From Vigna angularis (lineage: Eukaryota; Streptophyta; Magnoliopsida; Fabales; Fabaceae), in contig NC_068970.1 of NCBI RefSeq assembly GCF_016808095.1, positions 17,218,501 through 17,282,500 on the forward strand: a stretch of DNA of 64,000 nt, given 5' to 3'. Positions 49,603-62,243 of the stretch are shown here, in pieces. The notes under the pieces are model-generated. The model ran no database searches. It saw only the letters and a list, made by a program, of their open reading frames with translations, and was not told where the DNA came from. Each line of letters opens with the position of its first letter. Positions within the stretch are counted from its first letter, which is position 1. A program made the translations under genes and the position numbers.

Positions 49603-51810
49603 CGCTTCCAAAACCATCTACGTCAATGTGTTTGTTTTCCAAATGGGGTCTATTTGATAGTTCTGCGCATTATGAGAAAAAAGAAAAGTGGGAATCTTAA
49701 TCTATTTCAATCTAAATATAGTGACCAACACTAAGTGTGATTCATGTAATTCAACCCAAAGAGAATTTCCAGCAAGTGGCTACACTGTATGATATTGACA
49801 CTGCAACATGCCTCAGATAACATATCCCAACAGCTTGCATAAATTAGGAACTAATGTTCTCCGACAATTTTAATTACCAGAGTTCAGTATGTATACGTAT
49901 CTCCATGCTTAGAAATCTGGGAATTTGAGTCCAATTGAAAAGCAGATGAAACTTTATAGCCAGAAGAGTTGGGGTTCAGAGACGCATAATTAATCGGGAA
50001 ACTAAAGAAAAAATTAACTTTACAGTTAACAACTCTTACTTAGTTTATCTTATCTCATAGTAGAGAAGGATGTAGTTTTATAAAAGATATAAATAATAAA
50101 AATGTCCAAAGTTAAAGATTTTTACTGAAGCCGTTTAAAAAAAATCATCTTCCATGCGCTGTTGGTTTCCACTATAGAGATATTCAGCAAGCGAAAACAT
50201 TTTTAAAAAAAAATGTTAAGAAGATGTTGAAAAGAATTAGTGAAGACGGATTAACCATTTAAATGGTATTCCTTTCGAGCCATTTGCAAGTAAAAGAAGT
50301 GATATATAATTTGGGGTAATTTATGGAGTATATGTTTGTTTGAATCATAAATAATATACAGATATTTGAACTGATTAAAATTAAATTTCATTTTTCTCTT
50401 TTACAATTTTAATAATTTTAATTTTCAGAATGCATAAAACGCTATAATCATATGTATTCCAATTTAAATTTTTGTTTCGTTAATTACAATAATACTAAAA
50501 CGATAATAACCATAAATAATAAAATAATGATTTCGAACCTTTAATTGTTAATATTTTTATATTTTTTATGTTTCAATCAATATCTAAGCAAAATATTTTT
50601 TTATTAACTATAAACTATGTTTAAAAAAATAAATTTTAAACATTATTATTTGACTTTACTTAAATATAACTTTATTTTATTTTGAAAATTAATTTTGATT
50701 TTCTTTTCTCTTTATAATATTTTTTATCAATAAATATTAATAAATATAATTTTTATTATTTTTATTATTAAAGATATTTTAACAAATTTTATTTTTTATC
50801 AATTAAAACAATTATTTTTATTTGTTATGAAATTTTTACAAATTTATTTTCAAATCTATTCTTAATTACATTTAAATTCTTTAAAAAAACCAACACTCAA
50901 CTTACTCTTACTCTTAAATTTATCTTCTTTTTTTTTTCTCTCTCTCTCAAATATATATAAGATAATGAAAGCTGAAAATTCCTTTAGTGGAAAGAAACTT
51001 TAAGGTGAAAATTGGCAGGATGAAGGGATGGTGATTCTGAAATGGATAAGATTGTTCTTTAGAATCTGATTGGAGCTAAGAAGGGCCCAACTACTCCAAG
51101 ATGCGACATTTGATTATGCGTTTTGAAAAGGTTGAGGTATTATAACTGCCTCTATCTGCTGCAATCAAATCTGCTTAGAGAAACCATTTTTTTGTCGGTG
51201 CCCAACAACACTCTGCATTATTTCAAATTCTATAACCTTGTTATCTCCTAAACTAAAAACAAATTATTGTCGTCGTCTCTATTTTTGTTAAGAAAAAAAT
51301 AATACTCTAACTACTCATTTCATTTGACACGATATTCTCTACTTTCCATTATAAAAAATATTTATTGTATACACTCAATAAGTAGTCTATTCTAAATTGA
51401 TTGGAAAAAAATCTAAGATAACTGAACCTTAACAATTGATTAGTTGAGAATTGATTCGTATAAGTCTTTCGCATCCACATCTGTGCTTCCTAAATTCATA
51501 AAAAAAATAAAACGAGGAAAAAAGTTTGAATCACATTTAATAGATATTGATATTTTTTTTCAACTATTGAATTTTCTTCAAGTCTCTCCTTACAGAAAAT
51601 TGACGGATCGATGTCCCTTGTTCTACTTAAAAAACCATTAAGAACGAGCTTTTCTGCATTGTTAAATTTCAAATACTTAACTTTAATCTCAAATTGAGTT
51701 TGATAACTATTGTACATATCAACTACTATAAGAATAGTTGTTTGACTAGGTAACACAACAATTTTATTAGTATGATATCTATAAGATTAAAAACATGACA
51801 AATAATGAGT
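49603..51810. other. Gene-free DNA right of the retrotransposon
   Basis: TATGC at 49598-49602 is the right target duplication. Beyond it is AT-rich sequence; a small GC-richer patch near 51000-51200 shows no recognisable protein. Confidence 0.45.
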
Positions 51811-51814
51811 AATG

Positions 51815-52390
51815 TATTGGACGATCTCCTTAGTACTAACCGCCTGGTCAATCAAGCTAACAATCCAAACTGATCGACCATTAGGCCGACCATCCAGACT
51901 GGCCGACCACATCATTAAATTACAAACGATGATAACTCATTAACACCCTAATGTAGGTTAAGGTGTTTGGACCTTCATTAGACCAGCGAAAAGTAAAAGT
52001 CCATCACAACTAGTATAAATAAAGGTATCAAGTATGACTTTAGGGGGATACACAATATACATGCATTACTTGCTTTTTCAACCGCTCGGTTACATTACTA
52101 ACTTGAGCGTCGGAGTGCCTTTGACAAGTGCTCGCCCATCCGGCTTGGAGAAAGAGGAGGATGACCACCTAGAGTGCATGGAGCAATGTCCATCCAGTCT
52201 TCAATCTGGAGCGCTTAGAGTAACGTTCGTCCGCTTTGAGCCCCATCCATCCAATCTTGAATACCACCAAAAGCGCTTAGGTTTGTCCGGTCTTCGAAGT
52301 TCGCCCAGTATTCAAGTTTTATCCGGTCTTAGAGTCAACATGGAGTGTTTTGAGCCAAGAACATTCAAACCCTACCGAAACAATTAACTA
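51815..52390 (+). repeat. Probable LTR fragment of another retrotransposon
   Basis: A TATA box TATAAATA near 52015 is followed by a TTGCTTTTTCAACC stretch and CTTGAGCGTCGGAGTG near 52100. This layout and phrase are, from memory, typical of the promoter and R region of plant Ty3/gypsy LTRs. GGCCGACCATC-like words precede it. No matching second LTR or target duplication was found, and the limits are approximate. Confidence 0.5.
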
Positions 52391-53066
52391 TGAGTATTGA
52401 TACCTAATCAATAATCAATATATCTTTAAAAAAATTGACTATAATATAGAAACTTATAATAAACTCATATCAAACACGTCTTAATAAAAAAACTAACACT
52501 TGACACGTAAAAAACACTACTGGTAAAACTTAACCTGGTTATGTCAGGTTAATTATTTGCACATGCTATAGAAAGCTTTGACACAAGAACATTCCTTAAT
52601 TTATTACCATTTGATGTCTTAATATGTATTAGATAATCACCCAATCCAATATATCTATTTTCCTTTGAGTTTGTGCTTAATACTACAAAATACCATCCTA
52701 AATATCCCTCAACATACATCTCTATAAAAGAGTCACAATATAAGTATCTGTATACAACATACATCACTCTATATTATGCAATCACACATATCGTGCATCC
52801 AATCATACACTTCAAAATGTACACACTGCTTACAATATAATATTAACTATAATATTATATTCTGTTTAATATTAATATTTTGTTTAAATTAACTATTTTC
52901 ACAAACACCGGTAACACGAGGTTAGATAAGGCTATATATCATATTTTCTTTTTTTCTCTAAACTATTAATATTTGAAATTTTGTTTAGCTAGGAAAGATA
53001 ATAAAGCGTTAGTAAAATTAGAAACAAAAAATATTTGAGTAAACTTTTTTTGTTTATACTAATATT
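52391..53066. other. Intergenic DNA, no gene seen
   Basis: AT-rich. The - strand frame 52549-52767 was considered as a possible copia pol remnant and not accepted. Confidence 0.45.
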
Positions 53067-53075
53067 ATTATAAAA
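53067..53075. repeat. 9-bp target-site duplication, left copy (Pack-MULE 2)
   Basis: ATTATAAAA, repeated exactly at 54118-54126. Confidence 0.85.
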
Positions 53076-54117
53076 GGTTTAATTCGTATTTTGGTCCCTC
53101 TTTTCGTAGGGTCTGTTCAAATTGGTCCTACTTTTTTTCAAAAGTTCACTAAGATCCCACTTTTCGCAAAAACGGTGCAAGTTAGTCCTTTTTGGTTACG
53201 GCGTTAAAAAGACTAACGGCACAGCTGCCCAGCTGGCAGAAAACTGATGAGCTGTACATTTTTTGTTGACGTGGCACTGTGAATTGGTGATTCATCCTGA
53301 GAGCAGAGGATTCATGGCTGTTTTTCCCAAATTAAAAAGCAAAGTTAGGGTTCTGAAATCCCCAACCAGTTTTGATCACAAGGGTCATTCCCCTTCCAAC
53401 TTTCAGCCAATCTCAGAGGGTATCCAAAAGGTTCAACAACAGAAAGTAAAGCATCCACTACAGGACTGCATGGCTTACCGGCCTCCACTGTCCCCCAATT
53501 TGAATTGCAGTAACCCTCTTCATGGCGCTGCACTTAACGTGTTTCCATTTACACACACCTGGGTCATTCCATTGCAGACCACTGGGTTCATTGATGGCCT
53601 TCTTCAATTTGTTCATCACAGCATCATCTTGACACCACGCACACTCAAACCCCGCACAGAACAACAACAACACAGCAAGCCACGAAACAAAACCCATAAG
53701 GTCACGATGCGGTTTCCTCACAATTACCGAAATTGCAGACAAAAACGCTCTCGACGACTCCAAAAATCTGAATGTTACCGCGGTTGTGATAACAGTACCA
53801 CGAATGTCCAACAATCCTAATCTTTGCTTTTAGATTTCAGAACCCTAACTTTGCTTTTTAATTTAGGAAAAACAGCCATGAATCCTCTGCTCTCAGGATG
53901 AATCACCAATTCACAGTGCCACGTCAACAAAAAATGTACAGCTCATCAGTTTTCTGCCAGCTGGACAGTTGTGCCGTTAGTCTTTTTAACGCCGTAACCA
54001 AAAAGGACTAACTTGCACCGTTTTTGCGAAAAGTGGGATCTTAGTGAACTTTTGAAAAAAAGTAGGACCAATTTGAACAGACCCTACGAAAAGAGGGACC
54101 AAAATACGAATTAAACA
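53076..54117. mobile_element. Pack-MULE carrying TMK1-like receptor kinase fragments
   Basis: A 1042-bp element bounded by a perfect 9-bp duplication. Its inverted repeats are about 285 bp each (53076-53360 and 53833-54117); both start GTTTAATTCGTATTTTGGTC one base in from the end and remain nearly identical through to GGGTTCTGAAATC. High arm identity suggests recent activity. The 472-bp interior has no transposase and is GC-richer than the flanks. It encodes two non-adjacent pieces of a TMK1-like leucine-rich-repeat receptor kinase on the - strand. Mobility must depend on an autonomous MULE elsewhere in the genome. Confidence 0.9.
53354..53697 (-). pseudogene. Captured, internally deleted TMK1-like receptor kinase fragment
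   Basis: Two pieces of a transmembrane-kinase (TMK1) type ectodomain. Piece one, 53697-53488, starts at a Met and gives a hydrophobic signal peptide (LAVLLLFCAGF) and the N-terminal LRR cap with a CKWKHVKC motif and RVTAIQI. Piece two, 53479-53354 in another frame, matches the second cap in the middle of the TMK ectodomain (VVDALLSVVEPFGYP, LAESWKGNDPC). Everything between, and all of the membrane and kinase parts, is missing. The junction at about 53480-53487 falls in a CCGG/GTAAGCC sequence. The second piece runs into the inner edge of the left inverted repeat. It cannot make a receptor; a chimeric transcript or small RNAs are possible. Confidence 0.82.
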
Positions 54118-54126
54118 ATTATAAAA
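54118..54126. repeat. 9-bp target-site duplication, right copy (Pack-MULE 2)
   Basis: ATTATAAAA, identical to 53067-53075. Confidence 0.85.
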
Positions 54127-54634
54127 ATATCATATGGTTATTTATTTTCAATCATTTAATGATAGAGAGATTTTCTTTCCTTTTTTTTTTTCATTCATTC
54201 AGTAGAGCATATTTTTTTCATCGCATAATTTTGCTTTACTTTACATAATTTAAGTTCTACCACACATTAAAACATTTTTATAAATATTGTTTTATGTACA
54301 TTTTTATTCTTTTTATTGTATTATTTATGAATTAATGTTTTAATTTTCACGACCAAGAAGAAACTATCCATAATGAACAGTTTGTTACTATAGAATAAAC
54401 ATATTTTTATTATATAATTAGAGATTAATAAAATGTAAAATATTTTTCAACTATTTTGCATATATATTTTATTATAATTTTCATGTTTGAATATATGTTT
54501 ATTATACAAATAATTTAACTATATTTAATATGTTTGTTATAGAAAATGCGGAAATATTGGACCTGTTGGGTAAATATATCCACAGGTCTTCATAAAGCTT
54601 ATTAGATAAAAAGCTTATTAGATAAAGGGATTGG
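54127..54634. other. AT-rich spacer
   Basis: No gene or repeat boundary seen. GGGATTGG at 54627-54634 may be the left target duplication of the foldback element that follows. Confidence 0.5.
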
Positions 54635-54979
54635 GAGTGATGCTCCCTTCACCACCCCCATCTTCTTCTTCTACTTTCTCAATTTTTTTTAAATTTTAAA
54701 TTTATTTTTTTTACTTTTTACTTTTATCAATTTTACTTTTAATTTTTAAAACCTTAATCACAATTTCCTCTTACTTTCACTTTCCCTTTCTTTCTCAGCA
54801 GCAAACTTCCACCGTCACTCTTTTTTTCTCTTAATTTCCACTTTCGTTAACACACAAATTTAACAAAAATAAATAAATTTTGTGTTAAATTTGCTATTTT
54901 TGTCAAATTTATACCATGCAGAATTTTCTTTTTTTGTCAAATTGTGTCAATGAAACTGAAAATTAAGAGAAAGAGAGAG

Positions 54980-57234
54980 TGTAAGAACCTTGTTTTTATC
55001 TTTATTTTATTTATTTAATTTTGTAAAAAAAAAAATAAAAAAATAAATAAAAATGAGAGCAGCCGTCTATCTTCTACTGGAAAGTTTGTGTCCCCACGTT
55101 CATGCAAGAGCATAGTGATATGTCACTCCATGAACATTATTATAGTTCACATGCCACCATTATATTTTATTATTATCTTCTCTTCACGGGGGAACAATGT
55201 TTGATCATGGGATCACGCATATGCAAAAGAAATAGGAAAGGGAAGTTGGAAGAAAGGGGAAAGGGAATAAGCAAGAAGAGAGGATGGAAGGAGGAAAAGC
55301 GAGAGGAAGGAAGAGAGTTTGGAAGCTGCTGAGAAGGAGAAAAGGAGAGACCGAGAGAGAGTGGAGGGATTGGAGGCACAATGAAATAACTGGAGGGAGT
55401 ATTGGACGGTTACGGGCAAGCCACTGCAAAGAAAGGAGAAGTTTTTAGAGAGGTGCGGACCAGAAAAAGAGGAGCTGCAAATGAAGAAAAGGAAAGTGGA
55501 AGAAGATAGGATCATTGACTACCACAGATCAAAGGAAGTCTTCAAAGAGGTAAGGGGAGTTAGATATATCATTTGATTGTTGAGTTTTACTGTCTTTGAA
55601 GTAAATCTGGAAATTTTGAGGATGAAAAATGGAGTTTTCTGGGTTCTGGAAAATCTCAGTTCGATTCTGCAGAATTCTGCAGAATCGCGCGTCGGCCCAA
55701 ATGGCTCGACCAATTAGTGGTCGGCCAAACAGTATGAGCGTTCGTCCTTAAGTAAATAGTATGAGCGTTCGTCCTTAAATATTCAGTTGAGCGTTCGTCC
55801 TTAAGGTATTGAATTGAGCGTTCGTCTTAATTATAGAAGTGAGCGTTCGTCCCAGTGAGCGTTCGTCCGGTGAGCGTTCGTCCCAGTGAGCGTTCGTCCC
55901 AGTGAGCGTTCGTCCCAGCGAGCGTTCGTCCGGTGAGCGTTCGTCCAGTGAGCGTTCGTCCCAGTGAACGTCCATCCCAGTGAGCGTTCGTTCCAGTGAG
56001 CGTTCGTCCCAGTGAGCGTTCGTCCCCGTAAGCGTTCGTCCCAGTGATCGTTCTTCACAATGAGCGTTCGTTCCAGTAACGTTCGTCCAACAGTGTTCAG
56101 TGAATAGTGCTCGTCCAAATAGTATTTTACAAATATGTGAATTTTAAGTTCCTTTGCTTTTGGGTTGAATTATGTGTACCAGTGTTTGAAATATTGTCTG
56201 TGACATGAATTATGTGAAAATATGTGAATGTATGAAACATGTTGGAATTGTTGGGATAATATGGTGGTATCTGATTATTCATGACTTGGGTTAAGGTTCA
56301 AAGTAACACTATAATTCATGGACGTAATTCCATGAATCTCAAGGGAGATTACATGGTGGTGCCCTATTCTATTGGACGTAATTCCATGATCTTCAAGGAG
56401 AGGATACATGGTGGTGCCCTTATTGTGTGTGGAATGATTTGCATGGGAGCTCAATCTTGGGGGTTATCCTGAAACTCCAATGGTCTGTCATTCTCAATTA
56501 GAGAGGATTGATTCATGTGGTGAGGAGTAGCAGGAGGTCCTAGTCTTAGAGGCTTCCAGTATGCTCTAAGGTGAGTGATAACGGACTAACCTCGTGAGTG
56601 TGGTAGGGTGAAACCCATTGGCAATGGCTTTGCAAAGCAGTAGAGGCCACCACGAGTGCACGACCCACCATAGCTCGGCAATCATTCTAGTCCGGACGAG
56701 TCGGTCTATAAAGTAACGAGTCGGGGTATAAAGTAACAAGTCTTGTGATGTCAATTTACCATGTTTGGATGTCTTTTACATGTTGTATGAGTGAGTGGAA
56801 TTATGGTTTAATGAACATGCGCTAATTGCTCTTTTATACGAATATAAGTATGATAACATTGAATTAACTGTGTTATCTGTATAACATGCTTTTTATATCT
56901 AGCTCACCCTTGCATTGTTTTTGTTATGTGCTGTTTGGGTATGTTTCTTTGGCGATGATCATCCACTTGGATGGGAGCAGATGTTGTCGAGGAGATCCCT
57001 TGGAGCAAGAGCTGGAGGTTGCTGATATTGCAGAATAGTCTTCTTAGAGTTTCCTGATTGAACACTTGTAGTGTTTAATCCTTTCAACTGTTTAAGTTTA
57101 AATTTTTACTCCTTTTATTTGGATGACTGTAATTTCGCACTTTAATTACACGTCAAAATTCCGACTGTTCTCTATATTTGAATGTTAACGTCCTTATTAT
57201 ATAATGTTGATTATTATATAGTCGGGATGTTACA
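54980..57234 (+). mobile_element. Solo LTR related to the Tekay/Del-type element
   Basis: 2255 bp running TGTAAGAACC to GGGATGTTACA, flanked by GAGAG on both sides (54975-54979 and 57235-57239). The last roughly 330 bp is the reverse complement of the beginning of the LTR at 40002, and a GGTCGGCC/GCTCGACC stretch also matches, so it is the same family in opposite orientation. The 5' part (54980-55500) is not obviously similar, so it is a diverged subfamily. No internal region remains, which fits LTR-LTR recombination. Two copies of a GGACGTAATTCCATGA block near 56320-56440 form a small internal duplication. Confidence 0.88.
55735..56110. repeat. GAGCGTTCGTCC tandem array in the solo LTR
   Basis: About 18-20 copies of GAGCGTTCGTCC, the reverse complement of the unit in the intact LTRs. 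Much of the array is packed with a 14-16 bp period (AGTGAGCGTTCGTCCC), tighter and more regular than in the intact element. Confidence 0.92.
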
Positions 57235-57436
57235 GAGAGTGACAATAGAAGGTGGGGATTTGCTGTTGAGAGTGAAAGGAAAAGTGAAAGTGAAAGGAGA
57301 TTAAGATTAGAATTTAAAAAGTAAAAAGTAAAATTGGTAAAAATAAAAAGTAAAAAAACTAAATTTAGAATTTTAAAAAAATTGAGGAAGTGTACGGAGA
57401 AGATGAGGTGGTGGAGGGAGCATCACTCAGGATTGG

Positions 57437-58287
57437 TTAGTTCCTTTTCTATTTATTCCTCTGTTCAGAAATTAAGTGGGTTCAAAGTTGAAGGAAATGA
57501 ATTCGTCTCTGAAAGTTTCTTATTGTTGCATTTCACTATGGTTCAAAATCAATGGAGCTTAGATGTAGTTTTGAGAATTCAGTTGGTTTAAGTTAATTTT
57601 CGTAAAATTGCTTTTATGAAACAATTTTGTTTATTTGCTCAACCATGGGATTAAGATCACTACAATCTATAATTTTTAAAATAATAAATTTATAAGTATT
57701 CGTGTTCAGTTTTATTATATTTATTTAATATAAGACTTAAAACTCTTTATTAAAAAAATATTTTATAATATATATAATAATAATAATAATTTACAAGTCA
57801 AGTCGTTAATCTGTCTAAAATAGAATAGATTGGATTGAATTTAACATGTAAGATTGTTTTGTCTCAATTTATATAGTCTGTCAAATTCACGAGGATCAGC
57901 TTGTCTCGACTTATTAGTTTATTTTTTCAATTTAAAAATTAAAATTAAAATAATTTAAACAATTAATTTTTTTATATTATTTCTTTTAATATGTAAATAT
58001 ACAATAATATTGAAATTAAATTATTAATATTTACTAATTAAATTTCAATTATAATTATAGTAAAATAATTTAACATACAAAATATTATAAATATTTTAAT
58101 TTATCTAATTAAAATATTAATTAATTTAAAAAATATTTATATGACTAAATATACTTTAAATACTTTTATATATATATATATATATAAACAAATTTTAAAA
58201 ATTAAAAATTAAAATAATTTAAAGAATAGTGATAAGTCAGCCCACTAGTCTATCTTGTGATGTTACAAATTATAATTGTTTATCCTA
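57437..58287. other. AT-rich spacer
   Basis: No gene recognised. It includes a short TA run near 58169-58185. Confidence 0.5.
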
Positions 58288-59108
58288 GTGCCATCAAAAT
58301 GGGTTGAAACCCGTGAGTTAACCCGGCTCACACGGGTTGAACCTGTGGTGAGTCGGGTTGGCTCACCAACCCACCAATTTTTTTTAATTAAATTAAATTA
58401 ATTATTCAAATCCTATTTTATTATTGAAATCAAATTAATTAAATTAATTATTCAAAATATACAACCTTTACTTAGCAATAGCCTTTCCCGTTGTTGTCTC
58501 TCCAAAAGTTTCCCTCTACAATAAAACCCTAAGATTATAGATTGAATAATATTATAGATGGAGATAAAGAAGAAAATACTTCAAGAGAGCATAATACTGT
58601 GAATTTATCCATTCATGATTCCAATTTAATAAATGAATAATATTATAGATTAGATAATTCAAGAATATATCATTTGTTTTATCTTGTTTTTAGACCTATC
58701 TACAAGCCTGACAGTTTTATCTTGTGTTATATATGTTTGTTAACAACTATATGTAATTTCTTGGTCAAACGATTATGTATGTCTCATTAAGCTAAATTGA
58801 CAAAATTTTATGCTTGATAGCTTAGAATATATATAATAATATATTTCTTTTATATCAATTGGTCAAATTATTATTGTTTCAATTTGATCGATCAAAGTAA
58901 TATGTTATAAGAATCTGAGAAGAAAAGGGTGAAAAAAAGTTAATTAAGTGAGCCAATGAACCAACCCGTTTAACCCACCAACCCATGGTGGGTCGGGTCG
59001 GGTTCAAATTTTTTCGGCTTGCTAATAAATGAGCTGGGTTGGGTTGGCTCACTAAGTGACCAACCCATGGTGGGTCGGGTCGGGCTGAGTTACCCGTTTT
59101 GACAGCTC
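58288..59108. mobile_element. Non-autonomous hAT-like element
   Basis: The left end GTGCCATCAAAATGGG pairs with the right end CCCGTTTTGACAGCTC with some mismatches. Both subterminal regions are rich in GGGTTGGCTCACCAACCC-type words in opposing orientation (58310-58375 and 58950-59100). The flanks TTATCCTA and TAACCCTA agree at six of eight positions, compatible with a worn 8-bp duplication. The interior is AT-rich and non-coding. The terminal GTCAAAACGGG phrase is common in plant hAT-derived repeats (recall). Confidence 0.5.
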
Positions 59109-62100
59109 TAACCCTAATGAATTAACTCAACTCATTTTTTAAAACTAAAAACGAATCAAATCAAAATAGATTAAATTGATCTATTTTATCACCTTTAGTT
59201 ATATGCATATTTAAACTGATAACAAAGTCAAATATTTAGTTTTTGCATTTGTCATTTTTGGAGTAAGTAAATATTTAAGAAAACTTCAAAAATATTTGCA
59301 TGTTAGTTTGTTCATTTCTTAATATATAATATACCATCTTTAACAAATTTCAGAAAGAAAACTTTTACGTTTTAATAAAATTACAGTTTCTTTTTTAATT
59401 CTGTTGACTTACACCTATCATCAACTTCACCTTAAAATTAATTTAATCATTTAAATTTCAAATGTAGACTATATATATAGTCCTTCTATCCGCTCCAATC
59501 AGCAAAATAAATTAAAATATGTTTTAGGTTAACCTTCACATTTTTTTCCCATAAACTACTTAATTACAACTTGTTTACTTCACAATTTAAAAAAAATAGC
59601 ATCCCATTTTGTTATAAAACTTTTTAATTTTCACACATTTTATGGACACATTGGAAACATAGTGAACTGACGATGTATTATAAAAAAAAACTATAAAATG
59701 GAAATATATATTAAAACCAGGTTGTTTCGAAAGTATTAATAAAACTATACTATTTTTGAGTTTTTTTTAACACATAATTGCTTATTAATATATTTGTAAA
59801 ATATGTTAAAATTAAGATTTTTGACGGTAAAACTCTAAAAAAACACGATGATAAAATTTCCCAAATAGTGAATGATAATCAAGTAATAAATGTGGCATTA
59901 AACCTTCTTAACATGTTTCAATACAAACTTCAAAAGTACTTAAATGATAATTAAATATAAACTTTTTAAAAGTAGAACTATGTATCATTAATTGTAGTCC
60001 AAACAGAGCAGAAGTGGTTCCATGGTTTGGAAAAAAGAGGTTAAAGATAGAAGAGTTAGGAATTATAGAAGTGCAATAGAACCATGAAAAGGAATACACC
60101 TATACAAGTACCAGCTAATATACAGTACCCTTTTGACTCTTACTAGTGTTTTGACCCTAAAAAGATGGTGTTTTGTTAAATGTAACATCCGAAGAACATT
60201 GATTCTAGCAGAACTACTGTACTCGAATACGTGGACGTAATAGATGTTTGAACATTACACGAGTATCTCATTTTTATTTTCTCTAAGCCTTACACGAAAA
60301 ATGTCATCATCAAAATGAAGAAAATTAAAGGCTATGAATTGCTCTTCGAAGGCTTTATTAGATTCTTAAAGTTAATAATAAGAAAATAAAATAGTTGTAA
60401 ATGTCTTTTAGCAGTAATATTTTTTTTTATAACTTTGTTTGCGAAAATGTATAGAAATTTGAAATTAAATTGGTCCTTAATTAGAGAGTTTAAAGATAGA
60501 TTTATGGGTACCGTGACGAAGATAAACGTCGTATTCAGAATCCAAATATTGAACAGTACGTTGTGGTCTGGTTGGAATGAGTGGGTCCGACATTGGAGGT
60601 ACTTCCAATGGAACCTGTTCGTGATCAATCAACTTCTCTAAGCTGTCGACACTGTAGCGATTAACACATAAATAGATGAAACAATTATGAATTAATGGCT
60701 GACATTGCCTCAGCTACAGAACCTTCAATCTTCACAAGAACATTTAAAGCTCATAAGTAACATTGTTAGGCCTGTCACCACCACTAATGATCAATTAAAA
60801 TCATACCAAACCTATTTATCAACTTATAATCGTTTCCTAAATAAGCTAATTTCATAATAAATAGATAATTCTATAGTATATAAATAGATATAAATTTTAT
60901 TTTATAAATTAATTTTGTGGAATTAAATTATATTTTTTAATATTTTTAAATGATAAAATATTTTCATTTTCTTTATGTCTTTAAACTCAGATTTGAAGTG
61001 AAATTTTTGAAAAGCACATTTGCAATCTGATACTTTGATTAAACCTGAATGCAGAGGGAGCATCAAAATTATAAAGATGTGTGGCTACAATAAACGTCTG
61101 AAGACAGAAGAGTACCGTCTTCAAAGACTCGTACTGTCAGGTCGTATGAACTAAAATTCCTAATATTATAGACCATTTCAGGACATATATTATTTCTAAT
61201 CAGAAGAAAAAATAACGTATTTCTTTAAAGTGATGTTTGAATCTGTTTTTTGTGTCTCCTGGTAATACTTTTTTTTTTATGTTTTCTTTTTACATTTTTT
61301 ATTATTTTAATTTACATACGATCAAGTCTCTTCTGTTTTAAAAATTAGAAAATTTTGACTACCTGGATTATTTTACATTCAACGTACATTCTCAAATTCC
61401 AGTTTTACTCAAATTATCTATAAATTAAATTGATTAAAATGTTTTGTTTATATTTATCAGCTGAATCATCAAAGTTTTAGACACAGCAAAATCATCAAGT
61501 TTTACCTAAAATTGAATAAATTAATAAATACTCCGTACTCACTATCTTTAAATCCTATAATTTCACATTCTACATAACCTTTCAATTTTAGATCTAAAAA
61601 AACGCGTACGGTATAAATAAGAAGAATTATAAGAATCATTAATCAATACTTTTTATATTAAAAATATTTTTTTAAAATTAACTTGGACTCATAAAATTAT
61701 ATTATAAAATAAACTTGATTTATATAATTTTAAACTAGATTCAAACAAGTTCTAAACCGCACCTTATTTGGATGCAAATTCTTTTAAGAAAATGATTCAT
61801 ACATATTTTTTCAAATTTATAACATAATATCTGTGTAAGTGACGTTTAAATTTATCAACCGAAAATATTATTTGATTATATATGTTATGTTTGGATTTTA
61901 TTTTATGTTTAAAAAATTATAACTACAGTTTTAATAAAAAAAAATCCGTCATAATTGTCCAAAATAAATATGTTATTGATTTGGTTAAAAGTGCTCAAAA
62001 ACAAGGATAGCGGTAATTAACACAAATAAATGAACTAATTAATAAAAGTCGTACACTGTGACTTTTCTTCGTAGTTAAAGGGGATTTAATTGCCGAAGTC

Positions 62101-62243
62101 TGCACATCTTAAAATTTCAATGTTAAAAGGTTTTACACTTCTATACAAATATCAAAATTACTGAAAAATATTTATATCTTTTTAAATGTTACAAAAATTT
62201 AATTAACGAATCTATAGATTTATATGCGTGTGTGTGCGCATAT
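59109..62243. other. Gene-free AT-rich DNA
   Basis: No recognisable coding frame; the 60332-60641 frames on both strands resemble nothing. No RNA gene or transposon end was placed. Confidence 0.45.

Larger units (their letters stand above)
54635..57428. mobile_element. Foldback MITE split by a solo LTR
   Basis: Both ends read GAGTGATGCTCCC inward (left at 54635, right ending 57428). The arms pair imperfectly for about 200 bp through matching CTCAATTTTTTT, ACTTTTTA and CAATTTTACTTTT blocks to a shared GTCACTCT-like edge. Removing the inserted LTR and one 5-bp duplication leaves an element of about 534 bp with no coding capacity. GGGATTGG on the left and AGGATTGG on the right (57429-57436) differ at one base and could be an 8-bp hAT-type duplication. 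A Mutator-type element with a 9-bp site is the alternative. Confidence 0.7.

Noticed and set aside
52549..52767. Possible copia pol remnant on the - strand
   Set aside because: Only a faint resemblance over about 30 residues and no adjacent pol motifs.
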